A DNA stretch of 64,000 nt from Trichomonas vaginalis G3 (taxonomy: Eukaryota; Parabasalia; Trichomonadida; Trichomonadidae). The DNA lies in assembly GCF_026262505.1 (NCBI RefSeq), contig NC_067207.1:2488252-2552251 (forward strand). Reading direction: 5' to 3'. The notes beneath the pieces were generated by a model, which had not been told where the DNA came from, ran no database searches, and worked only from the letters and a program-made list of their open reading frames with translations. Shown here in pieces: positions 1-10,400 of this stretch. The position numbers and the translations under genes are program-made. How positions within the stretch are numbered: position 1 is the stretch's first letter; every line of letters starts with the position of its first letter.

Positions 1-469
1 AAATGTTGGAAAATTAATATCTATTGTCCTGCTATTCTTCAGTACATTTTCAGGTATATTATGTGTACATAGTACATATAAATGCCGATCTATTGAATGG
101 GATATCTACAAAGCTCCTTATGAAATTGCAAATTTCGTCATTAATAAAACACCACCTGATTCCATATGGATGACAGACAACCAACATGAAAACCCCATTG
201 TAACGCTTGCAGGTCGACGGGCTTTGGTCGGTTATATCGGTTGGTTGATGAATCACGGTCTTGATTACAATGAAAGACGAGCAGCAATGAATAGGCTTTG
301 CTTAAATCCAGAGAATACTACGGAGATTGATAGATACAATGTAACTTATGTAGGTTTAAGATACAGTAATTTAGAATATCGATTCAAGCCTCCACGAAAC
401 TCAAAGAAATGGGAACATGTATACAGTTCTGTTGCTTTTGATGTATGGCACCGAACCAAGGTTGTGTAA
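1..469 (+). CDS. C-terminal end of a polytopic membrane protein (GT-C/YfhO-like lumenal domain), partial
   Basis: The frame is open from the window edge to TAA at 467-469, so the start lies upstream. The visible 155 residues begin with one hydrophobic segment (about residues 4-24, rich in I, L, V and F) followed by a soluble tail. The tail holds the pattern G-R-R-x-L-V-G-Y-x-G-W-L-x-N-H-G-L-D-Y near residues 71-90. A similar 'GR..l.GY.GWL..HG.dY..R' block is seen after the last membrane helix of GT-C-like or YfhO-like polytopic proteins. That assignment is from memory of the family, not from a search. The part that would show the membrane topology or any catalytic residue is outside the window. 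The stop is followed by AAAG, giving a TAAA context. Confidence 0.55.
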   Translation, partial: NVGKLISIVLLFFSTFSGILCVHSTYKCRSIEWDIYKAPYEIANFVINKTPPDSIWMTDNQHENPIVTLAGRRALVGYIGWLMNHGLDYNERRAAMNRLCLNPENTTEIDRYNVTYVGLRYSNLEYRFKPPRNSKKWEHVYSSVAFDVWHRTKVV

Positions 470-778
470 AAGAAGAAAAAAACATTTTGTTTGATAAAAA
501 TATTTAATCGTTGTAAATACTTGTCTATCATTATATCTTTGATTCTTATTTTTACGCCTTTTTTAATAGAGCATTCAAATGTCCAGTTAGATCAACGTTT
601 AAAAAGTTAAGCACAATATGCAAATTGTGTAAGCATAATCATCATTTCGGAAGTTTCTAAACACATCAAACTGGTATCTCGGCTTTATCTATCATTATAG
701 CTTTGATTCTTCGATTAAAAAAATGATATTGCTAATCCAACTATTTGAATTTAATATTTTCTTTGATTAGATTGTTGT
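470..778. other. intergenic, nothing recognised
   Basis: AT-rich spacer between the membrane protein gene and the inverted-repeat region. No open frame or repeat that I can support. Confidence 0.5.
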
Positions 779-2021
779 AAACAGAAATTCATCAAAAGTG
801 ACACATCAGAAAAGCTAAACTATTGAATTTTTGGAACTTTTGATAGAGCACGTTTTTAAATATTAATTAAAGTAAATGTATATTTTGTAAAGATTCTTTT
901 TAATAAAAAAATAAAATTTTGAAGAAGAACACAAAATCTTCTGAAAAATAATATCACATAAACTCATATTATTTTCTAATATATAACTATTTTATATAAA
1001 AATCAAATTCAATGATCTTAAAAGCGAAGGATAAACCTCAAAATTTACGAATATAATGAGTGGGAATATAATGCTTATCTATCATAAAACCATATGAAAT
1101 ATCAATTTTTGCTTTACGCCTAATTTTTGACGACAATTAGCAAAAAATGTTAAATGTTAACACTCAGTCCATTTGAATATGAAAAATAAAATTGACTTTG
1201 ATTAAATGTTTTTATTTATCATGCAATTCTTCTTGCGACCAAAGATTTGAATAAAATTTCAAAAAATAAGATAGCTTAAAAAATAATATACGGTAGTGTT
1301 TACTAATAGATGAATAGTATATAAATTCTATTAAAATGGATTTGATCCAAAAAAATATAAAACCAAAAATAATTGTTATAATTTAAATGAAGAAGTAATT
1401 TAAAACGATTTTATTTATGATCAAATTTTATATATTTTTTTGGATCAAATCCATTTTAATAGAATTTATATACTATTCATCTATTAGTAAACACTACCGT
1501 ATATTATTTTTTAAGCTATCTTATTTTTTGAAATTTTATTCAAATCTTTGGTCGCAAGAAGAATTGCATGATAAATAAAAACATTTAATCAAAGTCAATT
1601 TTATTTTTCATATTCAAATGGACTGAGTGTTAACATTTAACATTTTTTGCTAATTGTCGTCAAAAATTAGGCGTAAAGCAAAAATTGATATTTCATATGG
1701 TTTTATGATAGATAAGCATTATATTCCCACTCATTATATTCGTAAATTTTGAGGTTTATCCTTCGCTTTTAAGATCATTGAATTTGATTTTTATATAAAA
1801 TAGTTATATATTAGAAAATAATATGAGTTTATGTGATATTATTTTTCAGAAGATTTCATTCTATATGCCTATGAAAAGTACTCTCAAAACTAACTTTTTC
1901 CTAATTATAATTAAATCTAGAATATTGTATTATGCTTAGTATTATTTCATTTTTCTCATTCAATTTAGAATTTACAAATGTCAAAAAATTGAGAGCTGTC
2001 ACTTTTGATGAATTTCTGTTT
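779..2021. repeat. outer limits of the inverted-repeat region
   Basis: A 25-bp segment at 779-803 recurs as its exact reverse complement at 1997-2021. It lies outside the perfect 426-bp arms. Between the outer and the inner repeats (804-933 and 1857-1996) the two sides show no clear similarity. The pair therefore frames a 1.24-kb structure whose core is perfect and whose shoulders have diverged or were replaced. No transposase frame is present. Confidence 0.75.
934..1856. repeat. perfect long inverted repeat (2 x 426 bp, 71-bp spacer)
   Basis: The left arm is 934-1359, the right arm 1431-1856, the spacer 1360-1430. I compared the arms base by base over their whole length and found no mismatch and no gap. 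The arms carry no long open frame, so this is not a duplicated gene. Perfect identity means a very recent origin, continuous gene conversion, or an assembly or template-switch artefact. A fold-back (foldback-transposon or MITE-like) element is possible, but no target-site duplication is visible at 934 or 1856. As RNA it would fold into a very long hairpin. Confidence 0.95.
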
Positions 2022-2574
2022 ATTACAAGATTAAATGTTATTATTAGTGAATGATATAAAAATCTAGATTATTAAGAATTTGAAGCAGTTCTGAAATCAA
2101 CCAAATCTTGAATAAGATTATAATTGGTTATTTTTTGATTAAAATATTATGGCTATTACCTAATTCAAATCCAAAGCGTATAAGTCAAACTCAAATCCGT
2201 TTGAAAAATTTCAAAACAGTATAATTTTCTTTACTGCTAGGGTAATATTAAATATCTTAACTTATTGTTGAGAAAAAAATTGAAATCAATTTTTGTTTTT
2301 ACTTCACTTTCTGATTGAATACTTCACAAAAATAGTATTGTAAAAAGAATAATTAGTTGATTTCTACTTATTATCAAATATACATTAATATTTAATGGCC
2401 GTGAACATTTGATTCAAACCGATATCCTTCAAAATATGTTATCCTCCTCGATATATCAATTGTTGTAATTAGAACTATTTGTTCTCTTACGGCCAATACG
2501 TTAAAAGTTTGTTAAATTGTAAAGATAAAAGAAATTTGGAATTCTCCAACTATTCAATATCGGGTAGTAATATC
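2022..2574. other. intergenic, 5' region of the gene at 2575
   Basis: AT-rich. Close to the next gene a TTCAATATC stretch (2553-2561) could serve as an initiator. Nothing else recognised. Confidence 0.4.
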
Positions 2575-3009
2575 ATGCACAGTCACAACAATTCTTATAT
2601 GAATGCCAAAAATGGCGGATATGATAATGAAGAGGATTCCGGTGAGAGTAATGGAAATGATCAATGGACACCTGACCAAGACAAGGATGCAAGAGATGAA
2701 TACACAAAAGAATATTCATCTGATCCTGATGAAATGAAATTAAAGAAAAAGCTCATCAGAAAGAAAGGAAGAAAGGCAAAATTCCTTGTTGAGCTAATGC
2801 TACAGGTTCAACAGGAGCAAGTGAACAGGCAAATAATGAGGCAATATGAGCAGCAAGCTGTCCCACAAGCTTTTGATCGCCAACCAATTAATCAGTATTC
2901 AGAGCCAAACTTCACACACAAACCGTTGCATCCTCTTCCTGAATTAGAAACAGTAGGGGCTAATCATATTCCTGGCGAAATTGATATTGTCCCGCGAGGA
3001 AAGCATTGA
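2575..3009 (+). CDS. hypothetical charged, low-complexity protein (144 aa)
   Basis: The frame is open from 2473, but the first ATG is at 2575, so that start is used. The product is not recognised. Residues 1-45 are rich in N, G, D and E. A strongly basic cluster (K-K-K-L-I-R-K-K-G-R-K-A-K) lies near residues 56-68 and could act as a nuclear localisation signal. It is followed by a helical Q- and E-rich stretch near residues 70-92 and a proline-containing tail. The composition suggests a nuclear or nucleic-acid-associated protein, which is inference only. It stands alone between two repeat-bearing spacers. Confidence 0.55.
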   Translation: MHSHNNSYMNAKNGGYDNEEDSGESNGNDQWTPDQDKDARDEYTKEYSSDPDEMKLKKKLIRKKGRKAKFLVELMLQVQQEQVNRQIMRQYEQQAVPQAFDRQPINQYSEPNFTHKPLHPLPELETVGANHIPGEIDIVPRGKH

Positions 3010-3681
3010 TTTGCAAGTCAAGCAATTTAATTCCCAACATATTTGTATACGGCGAACTTACAAGCAACATTCATATTATATGAATTATAGTATATATTGT
3101 TAGCCAAACATTAGTTTGGATACTGTTTGTTAAAATAAATTTTTGACATATGATTATTTAACTCATTAATTTATGCGAAAATGTTTATGTCTAATGGTAA
3201 GTCATCTGCATGCCTAAGAAACTCAATGGATGGATAAAAAAACTGTCATAATCAAAATTTGTCGCAACATCATTCTGAATTTTCGTCTGAGAAGAATATG
3301 TATCAAAATGAGTCTAGCTGATTTTAATTATGTATGAAATGATCGGGTAATCCAAATGCCAGTTTTCATAATAAAAAAATTCCACCGTTTTTGTTTAATA
3401 CTTATGTTTTGAAAGAACACATAAGAACATAAATGAATTAATGTAGAATTAGAGCATTTGATAAGAATAAAAAAAATAGACACGAAATATCAAGCATCGA
3501 TGATTAATGCAAATGTTCATCTATCATTGTCTATATGTATATATTCTTCACTATATAAATAGATGGATATTGAAGTATTAGATAAAATTTGATCTGCAGA
3601 TCCAGAATATTGTGAGGTAAAGTATTAGATAATGCTGCATTAAAATGTACTGTTCTTCTATTTTATCTTTTTCATGGAGAT
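3010..3681. other. intergenic, nothing recognised
   Basis: AT-rich sequence between the charged-protein gene and an ankyrin fossil. No supported frame, tRNA or repeat. Confidence 0.4.
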
Positions 3682-3789
3682 TCACACCATTGAAATAAGA
3701 ATTTCGGCAGTTTCTTTACTTTTATTTTCAACTGCATAACGAAGGGCAGTTATTCCGTCTTCAACTTTTTCATTAATATTTGAATCATG
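3682..3789 (-). pseudogene. ankyrin-repeat gene fossil (one repeat)
   Basis: On the minus strand these 36 codons read as a single Trichomonas-type ankyrin repeat. It runs D-S-N-I-N-E-K-V-E-D-G-I-T-A-L-R-Y-A-V-E and then N-K-S-K-E-T-A-E-I-L-I-S before a TGA. The canonical unit in the family is 'ANIN-K-DEDG-TALHYA-ENNSKETAEILISHG'. A stop codon lies directly upstream in frame and there is no start, so it is a remnant. The preceding in-frame stretch up to about 3870 has no clear repeat pattern. It points to a lost relative of the ankyrin genes at 33-35 and 45-47 kb. Confidence 0.75.
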
Positions 3790-4842
3790 TTAAAAGGAAT
3801 GTTGGCAAGAAGATGGAATATCAAACGGTGCAGAATAAACAGAACGCTCGCTAATATCATACTTTTTTGATATTCAGCATGATTCATTTAGTTTCTGTAA
3901 ATAAAATACCATTGCTTAATCTATTTTGCATCAATATACAAGAGAATGCCCTGGCTTCAAATTTATCCCAAAATTTCATTGAATTTTTCAAAACTCACCT
4001 TAAATTCCTAAAAACGGAGCGGTAATATAATTACATCCAAATATAAAGCATATGTGCTGAGAATTCAAATCAAACTTTAGGGTATTACAATTCCTCAAAA
4101 AAAAATTGAATAAATTCAATCAAAACAAAGATGCAAAGTTGAGCCTCATAAAATTTTTTTGAAATTCAATTGCAATGTGTTTGTGTATTGCATAACAAAT
4201 CCCGATTTGAAAATAATATTTAATCAATATTTGCATGAATATATTCATGTCTGATCTATCCTCCAAAATATATTACTTTCTGAGGTTTTCTCAGCTCTTG
4301 AGAGAAAATATAAATCGAATAAAAAAAAATCACCGATAATTGTAATTTTAATCTGGTAGAATATAATAAAATTAATATTTCTGAAAACCAGCCCTTACTA
4401 AACCCTATGAATTTATAATATTTAAAATTGTTAAAAAATAATTGACGAATTTTAGCCATTTGTTGGCTTTTATTTTGAAAACAACAATGCTAAGCATATT
4501 TTCGAATAACTCTTTTTGATCCAAAATTTTTGATTGATAAAATAAATGCCAGCAAAAAAATTCGGATCTTTTGAATGGTTTACACGCCGTTGGTGAAAAT
4601 TACACCTCAGTAGAAGTATCGTACTAATAATTTCTGCAGCTTAATTTGAAATTTAAAAGTGTTAATCGACTTTGAAATTTTACAGAGCATTCAAACCATT
4701 AAGATTGCGAATATTATAAATAATCAATATTCAACGAGCAGACACCCCCGCAAGGTTGATAATTGAATTAAAGACGATACGTTAATTGAAGCTCTCGAAT
4801 ATCGTTCAATTTAAATTTTAGTTATTTTAAATTCAGGCCGAA
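3790..4842. other. intergenic, nothing recognised
   Basis: About 1 kb of AT-rich DNA before the Myb gene. A 67-codon minus-strand frame at 4256-4459 has a composition expected of random AT-rich DNA and was not called. Confidence 0.4.
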
Positions 4843-5436
4843 ATGCAAGTGCGCGATAAATCTGAGCAGAAAGAAATCTCCCCACGTAGTCTTCCGAAGC
4901 AAAAATTTACAGATGAAGATGACCAGAAGCTTAGAAATGTCATTAAAGAGTTAGGCACAAAAAATTGGTCAGATATTGCAGCCGCAATGGGTAACAGAAA
5001 CGCTCGACAGTGCAAGGAACGCTGGGAAAATTATTTATCTCCATCCATCAATAACACTCCCTTCACCCCTGAAGAAGATGCCTTATTATTAGAAAAACAG
5101 AAAGAAATTGGATCTAAATGGGTTACGATGAAAAATTACTTCGATAGAAGAACCGACGCTGCCCTTAAAAATAGATGGCAGATGCTGATTCGAAAACAGA
5201 AAAAATTACAAAATATTAGCATGAAAAAATCTGCAGCGAACAAAAGGAGAATGCCTAAATTCGAATTCCCAACCCCAATTAATATAGAGAGCCCGAATAC
5301 AAAGCAAACTCCAATAAATATCGAGATCGTTTTCCAAGATATTGACCAGGATAGTCCCTCTATTCTTGGCCCAGATTGTTCCGAGTTTTCTGTGCAATCT
5401 TTAGCCCCAGATATGTTATTTACAATCGATTTATAA
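4843..5436 (+). CDS. R2R3-type Myb DNA-binding protein
   Basis: A 197-residue protein with two Myb repeats. The first, about residues 21-66, carries F-T-D-E-D-D..L and N-W-S-D-I-A..M followed by R-N-A-R-Q-C-K-E-R-W. The second, about 72-120, starts F-T-P-E-E-D-A-L-L and ends A-L-K-N-R-W. In the second repeat the spaced tryptophans are W93 and W112. Such small Myb proteins with two repeats and a short tail are a large family of transcription regulators in trichomonads. Some are known to control promoters there. The acidic, proline-containing tail (residues 125-197) could activate or bind partners. The ATG at 4843 is the first in frame; TTCAGG lies about 10 bases upstream. The stop reads TAAA. 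Confidence 0.9.
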   Translation: MQVRDKSEQKEISPRSLPKQKFTDEDDQKLRNVIKELGTKNWSDIAAAMGNRNARQCKERWENYLSPSINNTPFTPEEDALLLEKQKEIGSKWVTMKNYFDRRTDAALKNRWQMLIRKQKKLQNISMKKSAANKRRMPKFEFPTPINIESPNTKQTPINIEIVFQDIDQDSPSILGPDCSEFSVQSLAPDMLFTIDL

Positions 5437-5694
5437 ATGTTTGAAAAATGGTTCAATTCTTGTGAATTGAACATTGTTATGTATAAATATTGCGATTACA
5501 ATTTTTTCTAATTCTCCCTAATACGACTAGGAAATTATTTTCAAGTCGTTATGGTGAATTGAGTGAAAAATGGTAAGAATAAAGTATAAAAATAAGAGTT
5601 CAAACAAGATTTTATAAAAATATTAACATAACAAATATAATATGAAAAATAATAAGTAAATGTATGTAATCGATGTAAAATGTCTAAATTATGA

Positions 5695-6540
5695 TCATGA
5701 TTTGGCTAAATTGTTCTTTATCCTTCGGATTACGCTATCATCATCAGTAAGCGATTTAACTTTGAATCCGTCAATTGCGCTAATATTGTATTCGAAATAA
5801 TTATCCATAGAGCACATAATAGTGGAGTAATGAGTTTTATAAATAACAATCCAAATCTTTTCTTTAGGAACTGATAGCGTAGGACCGATATTATACTGTA
5901 TAGATGTTTCATCTGCCTCAATTAAGCCGATTATCTGCTGTGAAGCAACAGGAATTTTAAGTAAGCCGTTTTCGATTGAATAAATATTCGAAGGTATATC
6001 GGATGGATATCCTGTAATCAATAATAGTATAAATCTAAGGGAAGCTTGACCTTCAGATGAAATTAATGGTTCATTGCTTATTGCTGATGATAATTTTGAA
6101 GGTCCTGCAACCATGCAAAAAGATAGCGCCAATAGGAGCATTGCCTGAGGATTTTCTAAGAAATTTGATTCAAGCAAATATTTGTTAGCGATTTCTTCGG
6201 TATTTGTCGATGAAAAGAAGCCAGATCCATCACTATTAAATCCTGTACAGAATATAAAGTTCTGCCCTCGTATCAATTTCATTATATAAATTACAACTTG
6301 TGCTAATAGCTTTTTTCCTTCCAAAGAAGGATATAACTTTCTAATGACGAATGCATATGCTTGGAAAACCGACATCATGCTCGATGTCTGTTCTGTACAA
6401 TCAAATAGAATTTGCTCTCCACTTTGGTTTAGTGACATTCTAACACTACACTTCCATGAAGAAGGCACTATTTGACTATCACCCACGAGAAACTTTAGTA
6501 ACTTCGAAAAATACTCGGGTATAAGACTAAAGTTTTCCAT
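5695..6540 (-). CDS. MINDY-3/4-like protein (deubiquitinase fold), catalytic Cys apparently replaced
   Basis: The first ATG of this frame is at 6540 (281 residues); the longer frame starts with TTG. The C-terminal half follows the FAM188/MINDY pattern. It has an L-x-L-A-L-S-x-C helix near residue 140, then E-P-L-I-S-S-E-G-Q-A-S-L-R-F-I-L-L-L-I-T-G near 165-185, and W-I-V-I-Y-K-T-H-Y-S-T-I-M near 229-241. The last block holds the position of the family's catalytic histidine (S-H-F-S-V in human members). The N-terminal block that should read G-P-C-G-V-x-A-x-V-Q-A reads Q-T-S-S-M-M-S-V-F-Q-A at residues 51-61. The cysteine is therefore serine (S53). If the assignment is right, this is a probable pseudo-enzyme binding ubiquitin or regulating a partner. 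The fold assignment is by eye and moderately sure. Confidence 0.55.
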   Translation of the reverse strand: MENFSLIPEYFSKLLKFLVGDSQIVPSSWKCSVRMSLNQSGEQILFDCTEQTSSMMSVFQAYAFVIRKLYPSLEGKKLLAQVVIYIMKLIRGQNFIFCTGFNSDGSGFFSSTNTEEIANKYLLESNFLENPQAMLLLALSFCMVAGPSKLSSAISNEPLISSEGQASLRFILLLITGYPSDIPSNIYSIENGLLKIPVASQQIIGLIEADETSIQYNIGPTLSVPKEKIWIVIYKTHYSTIMCSMDNYFEYNISAIDGFKVKSLTDDDSVIRRIKNNLAKS

Positions 6541-6675
6541 GAGCAATAAAAATTTCAATCATAAAAATTTCACATTTTTATTTAGTTTCCTGTATCCTTA
6601 ATAGAAACAGGAGAGAATAAGATCACCGATGATATAAAATTGATTGCGTAAAGGTGACAAATTTTATAAAAAATT

Positions 6676-7080
6676 ATGAATCCACAGCAGTATTTATCAC
6701 CTATTGGAAGATGGGAACATCAAAATAGAGTAAGTAAATTCTTCCATCCCACAAAACAGAACTTTGGAATCAATAGACGCGCTGATGCAAATACTCCAAT
6801 CGAAATCAATTTTGGACCCGTTCATTTAAGATGGCAGGACGGATCTTGGACTAACTTAAACCTTCCTGAACAACCAGCAAATCCAAATCCAACACTTCCA
6901 GAAATTTCTAAACTTCAACGTGAAAACGCACAATTACAAGTTGAGTGCGAGATTCTGCTTCATATGTTAACTGTTTCTGAAATGAAGAAAGTTAAATTTC
7001 AAAATAGATTAACTTCATTAAAAAATCAAATTGCTTCAATCTTAGAGCAAATCGAAAAAGAAGAAGAAAATATTGAGTAG
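6676..7080 (+). CDS. Chibby-like basal body protein
   Basis: A 134-residue protein with the Chibby layout. After an N-terminal basic region there is the short motif I-E-I-N-F-G-P-V-H-L-R-W-Q-D-G-S-W (about residues 41-57), matching 'L.F.nG.W' in Chibby. A leucine-heptad coiled coil follows from about residue 77, with L-Q-R-E-N-A-Q-L-Q-V-E and I-L-L-H-M-L. Vertebrate Chibby has the same E-N..L..K-v-d-I-L-L-d-M-L helix, and it acts at the distal appendages of basal bodies in ciliogenesis. A trichomonad has several flagella, so a basal-body role is plausible. The ATG at 6676 is unambiguous. The gene converges on the giant coiled-coil gene. Confidence 0.75.
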   Translation: MNPQQYLSPIGRWEHQNRVSKFFHPTKQNFGINRRADANTPIEINFGPVHLRWQDGSWTNLNLPEQPANPNPTLPEISKLQRENAQLQVECEILLHMLTVSEMKKVKFQNRLTSLKNQIASILEQIEKEEENIE

Positions 7081-7462
7081 AATTACTTGCTTAATCTATT
7101 AGATTTTGTTTATTTGATCAAAAAATATTATCAAACACTTTCTTTCCTGGTTTTATAACTATTTTCAGTAGGTCCATATGATAACAATTTAAAATTATGT
7201 ATAACAAAACAAGAATTTCAAAATAATAAGAATAATCATCAAAAATTGCTTTTACTAATACTTCTAAAGTATTTTATTATAACATGTTTGAATAAAAATT
7301 TAACTATCAATATGAATTTAATGCACTTGTATTTTTGATCAAAAATAATTGTTCTATAGGTGGATCTGTATAAAGATAAAAAGATTTGTTTGGTAAATAT
7401 CAACATTTAAAAAAATAAACAAATGATTTTCAAATAAAAAAAATAATAATTAGTTTTGAGTC
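7081..7462. other. intergenic between converging 3' ends
   Basis: AT-rich 3' spacer of the Chibby-like and giant coiled-coil genes; nothing recognised. Confidence 0.5.
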
Positions 7463-10400
7463 TTATGGACTTCCTTGATAAGGACTTTTGTCATAACCGA
7501 ACTTTCTTTGGCTCAATGGAGTTCTCTTCGGTGTTTCTCCTTTTAATGGGGTAGAAAGGCTATATGTAGATCGTGGAGTTCTTGCTGGAGAAACTTGTTC
7601 TTTCAAGTTCTCTGTTTGTCTGTAAAGTTTGTCTGATTGTGCAACTAAATGTGCCATTTGTGCCTTCTGGTATTCAGACAAAGCAGAAGAAGGAATTGGT
7701 ATTTTTTGATATTCAAGAACAGATTTACTTAAATCGCTGTTACTCATTCTTAATCTTCCTATTTCATAAACAGCTTCTCTTGGTGTTGAAACATTTGATC
7801 CTAATGCTTCATAAATCGAAGAAAGAGAAGATCTCAATATATTTGCTTCTTCTCTTGATCTAGAAAGATTGTTTTCTTGTGTGAAAATTGTTTGTCTTGC
7901 ATCTCTTAATTCATCAGCTTGTTGATGCAAAATTGGAACTAATTCATCAGGTATAGGATCTGTTTGCGATGAAGAATTTTTCTTTGGCTTGAATGCAATT
8001 CTTTGAAGCTCTTGTTTCGACTTCTCCAGCTCTCCAACAGTCTTTCTCATCAAATCACAATCTTTGGCCGATTCAGACAACTTTCTGACTTCAGTGGCAA
8101 TTGATGCGGCATCTCTCAAGTTTGGAGGGATTCCAACAACTTCTCCAACTTTATCTTTAAGGATATTTGTAGTACTTATTAATTTTCCGATTGCTAATTC
8201 TATATCTCCATATGTCTTCTTTTCTCCATCGTATTGAATTCCCAACATTTTTGCAATTCCAAATGTCATCTCGTTTTGTCTTTCGAGTGTTTGTTTGTAT
8301 TCTTTTTCTCTTCTTCTGATTTCGATTGCTCCTCTTGCCAAAGCTTCTGGCGTCTTTCCTTTAACACCCAATGCCTTAGACATCAGTTTAGTCTGCTGGT
8401 CTAATGATTCTTTGGTTTCTGTCAATGAATTCTTTGTGTTTCTTACAGCAGCTAAAATCATATCATTATTTGTTGTATCTAAAATTCCTGGAGTATCAAT
8501 TATGTCTGCAATTTGTTGTCTGAGTTCGATACCATCTGCTTCTGTTTTAGTTAATCTCTCATTTTCACTCAGCAAGAAGTTAATTGCGCGCTTAATATCT
8601 TGGAAAGTTGAAACATTCATTAATTTTCCAATTTCTGCCATTTGTGAACTCAAATTTCCATTTTTAGTGATTAATTGACCAACAATTTCCTTTTGTGATG
8701 ATGCCTGATAAACAATTGATCCATTTTCATCATTATTAACTGATTCGAAAATGGAGTTAAGTTCCTCTGACTGTTTATGCAAATCAGAAACAGCATCTTC
8801 GATATTTTCTGTTCCTAGGATTTTTGTTAATTGTTCTTGAGTTCTCTGCATTTGAGCAACTTTTTGGTAAACAACTGCTGAACTGTTATCATCATTTTCA
8901 ACACCAACAAGCTCAGCAAGCTTCTTTTGTGCTCTTTCCATTTGAGATTTGTCTCTAATTAGTCTGTCAACATGTCTATCAACGTTTTCTTCTTCGTCAA
9001 CTCCCAAAGTTGAACATAAAGATTTATTGTTCATTTGGGAAACATCTATCTCTGTTTTCAAGTTATCATTCTCTTCAAGAATAGTCTGTATCTGGTTATC
9101 TATTTGTGATGGATCTTCTGCTCCAAGAGAAATTGCAATTCCACTTAATTGAGTGTCACGTTTTCTCACTTCACTTTCTAATTTTCTGCAAACACCATGT
9201 AATGTTTTGATGTGTTCATTGATTGCATCTGGACTATTCTGCAAACCTAAGTTAGTTGTTATTTCCTGTAATGAATGAGAAGTTCCTGATAATTCATTAA
9301 TTTTTCCGCGAATTTCCTTGAGAGGAGATCTCTTTGGCAAATCTAGAGCTTTGCAAACTTCTAGTTGATGCTTTGCGAAGTTCTTCATGAGATTATCAAC
9401 GGAAGAAGCGATTTCTTCAACAGAAACATCAGCAGGCAAACCGAGAATCATTCTTATTTTCTCTAATGTTGATCTCATTAATGACAAACTTTCATCGAAA
9501 ACTCTAGAACGATTTGAGAAAGCGCTCTGCATTTCTGTTAATTCTTTTGATGTTTCTTTGATTTGCAATCTAATATTCTCTAGTTGAGACTTCAATGTCT
9601 TGTTTTCTACCTGCAAAGATGAGTTTTCTTTTTTGAGATTTTCAATTGTTTTTGTGTTTTCTTGTAAATCCTTTGCTCTTTGAGCCATCAATCCAGAAAC
9701 TTCTTGTTGTCTAGTCTTTTGGATCTTATCTAATTCATTTCTACTCGAGTTTTGTATAGCAATGATTTCTTCATGATGTTTATCGTTCATAGCGGTTATT
9801 TCTTTCAATTTTTGAGAGTTCATTTGGTCGAGTTCAATTCTATGATCAATTTGTAGTTTTTCAAGTTCATCATGGTGCTTTTTATTAAGCTCTGTTATCT
9901 CTTTGAGCTTCTGATTCTTTACTAAGTCCATATCAATTCTACTTTGGTTTTGCAAATCCAAAATTTGTTGATGATGTTGATCTTTAAGTGTTTGTAATTC
10001 ATTTACATGATTTACTTGCATATTCTCTATTTCTTCAAGATGTTTTTCATTTAACGAATCTATTTCTTGATGATGTTTCTGTTTGATGCCAGAAATTTCT
10101 TTGGATTTCAAAGAAAACTCATTTTGTTGTTTTTCTTTCAACTCAGAAATTTCATTTGACTTACTGAGTTGTAACTGATTGAGTTTATCATTCAACTCTT
10201 GTATTTCTTTAGTTTTTGCATCTTGTAGTTTATCCATTTCTTGTTTGAAAGAATTCTGTAAATCCTTCATTTCGTTATGATGTTTTTCATTCAAATCAGA
10301 AATTTCTTTTGCAGAATTTTGTTGTAATTGGCTGTATTCAGTTCTACTTTGAGATAATTCTTGTCTTTGCTTCTCTCTTAGTTCATTTATCTCATCTTTC

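Noticed and set aside
934-1856. Virus-like (Polinton) terminal repeat
   Set aside because: No capsid, polymerase or integrase frame occurs near it, and the arms face each other across only 71 bases.
2479-2574. Longer N-terminus of the charged protein
   Set aside because: The extension starts with TTG; the first ATG is at 2575.
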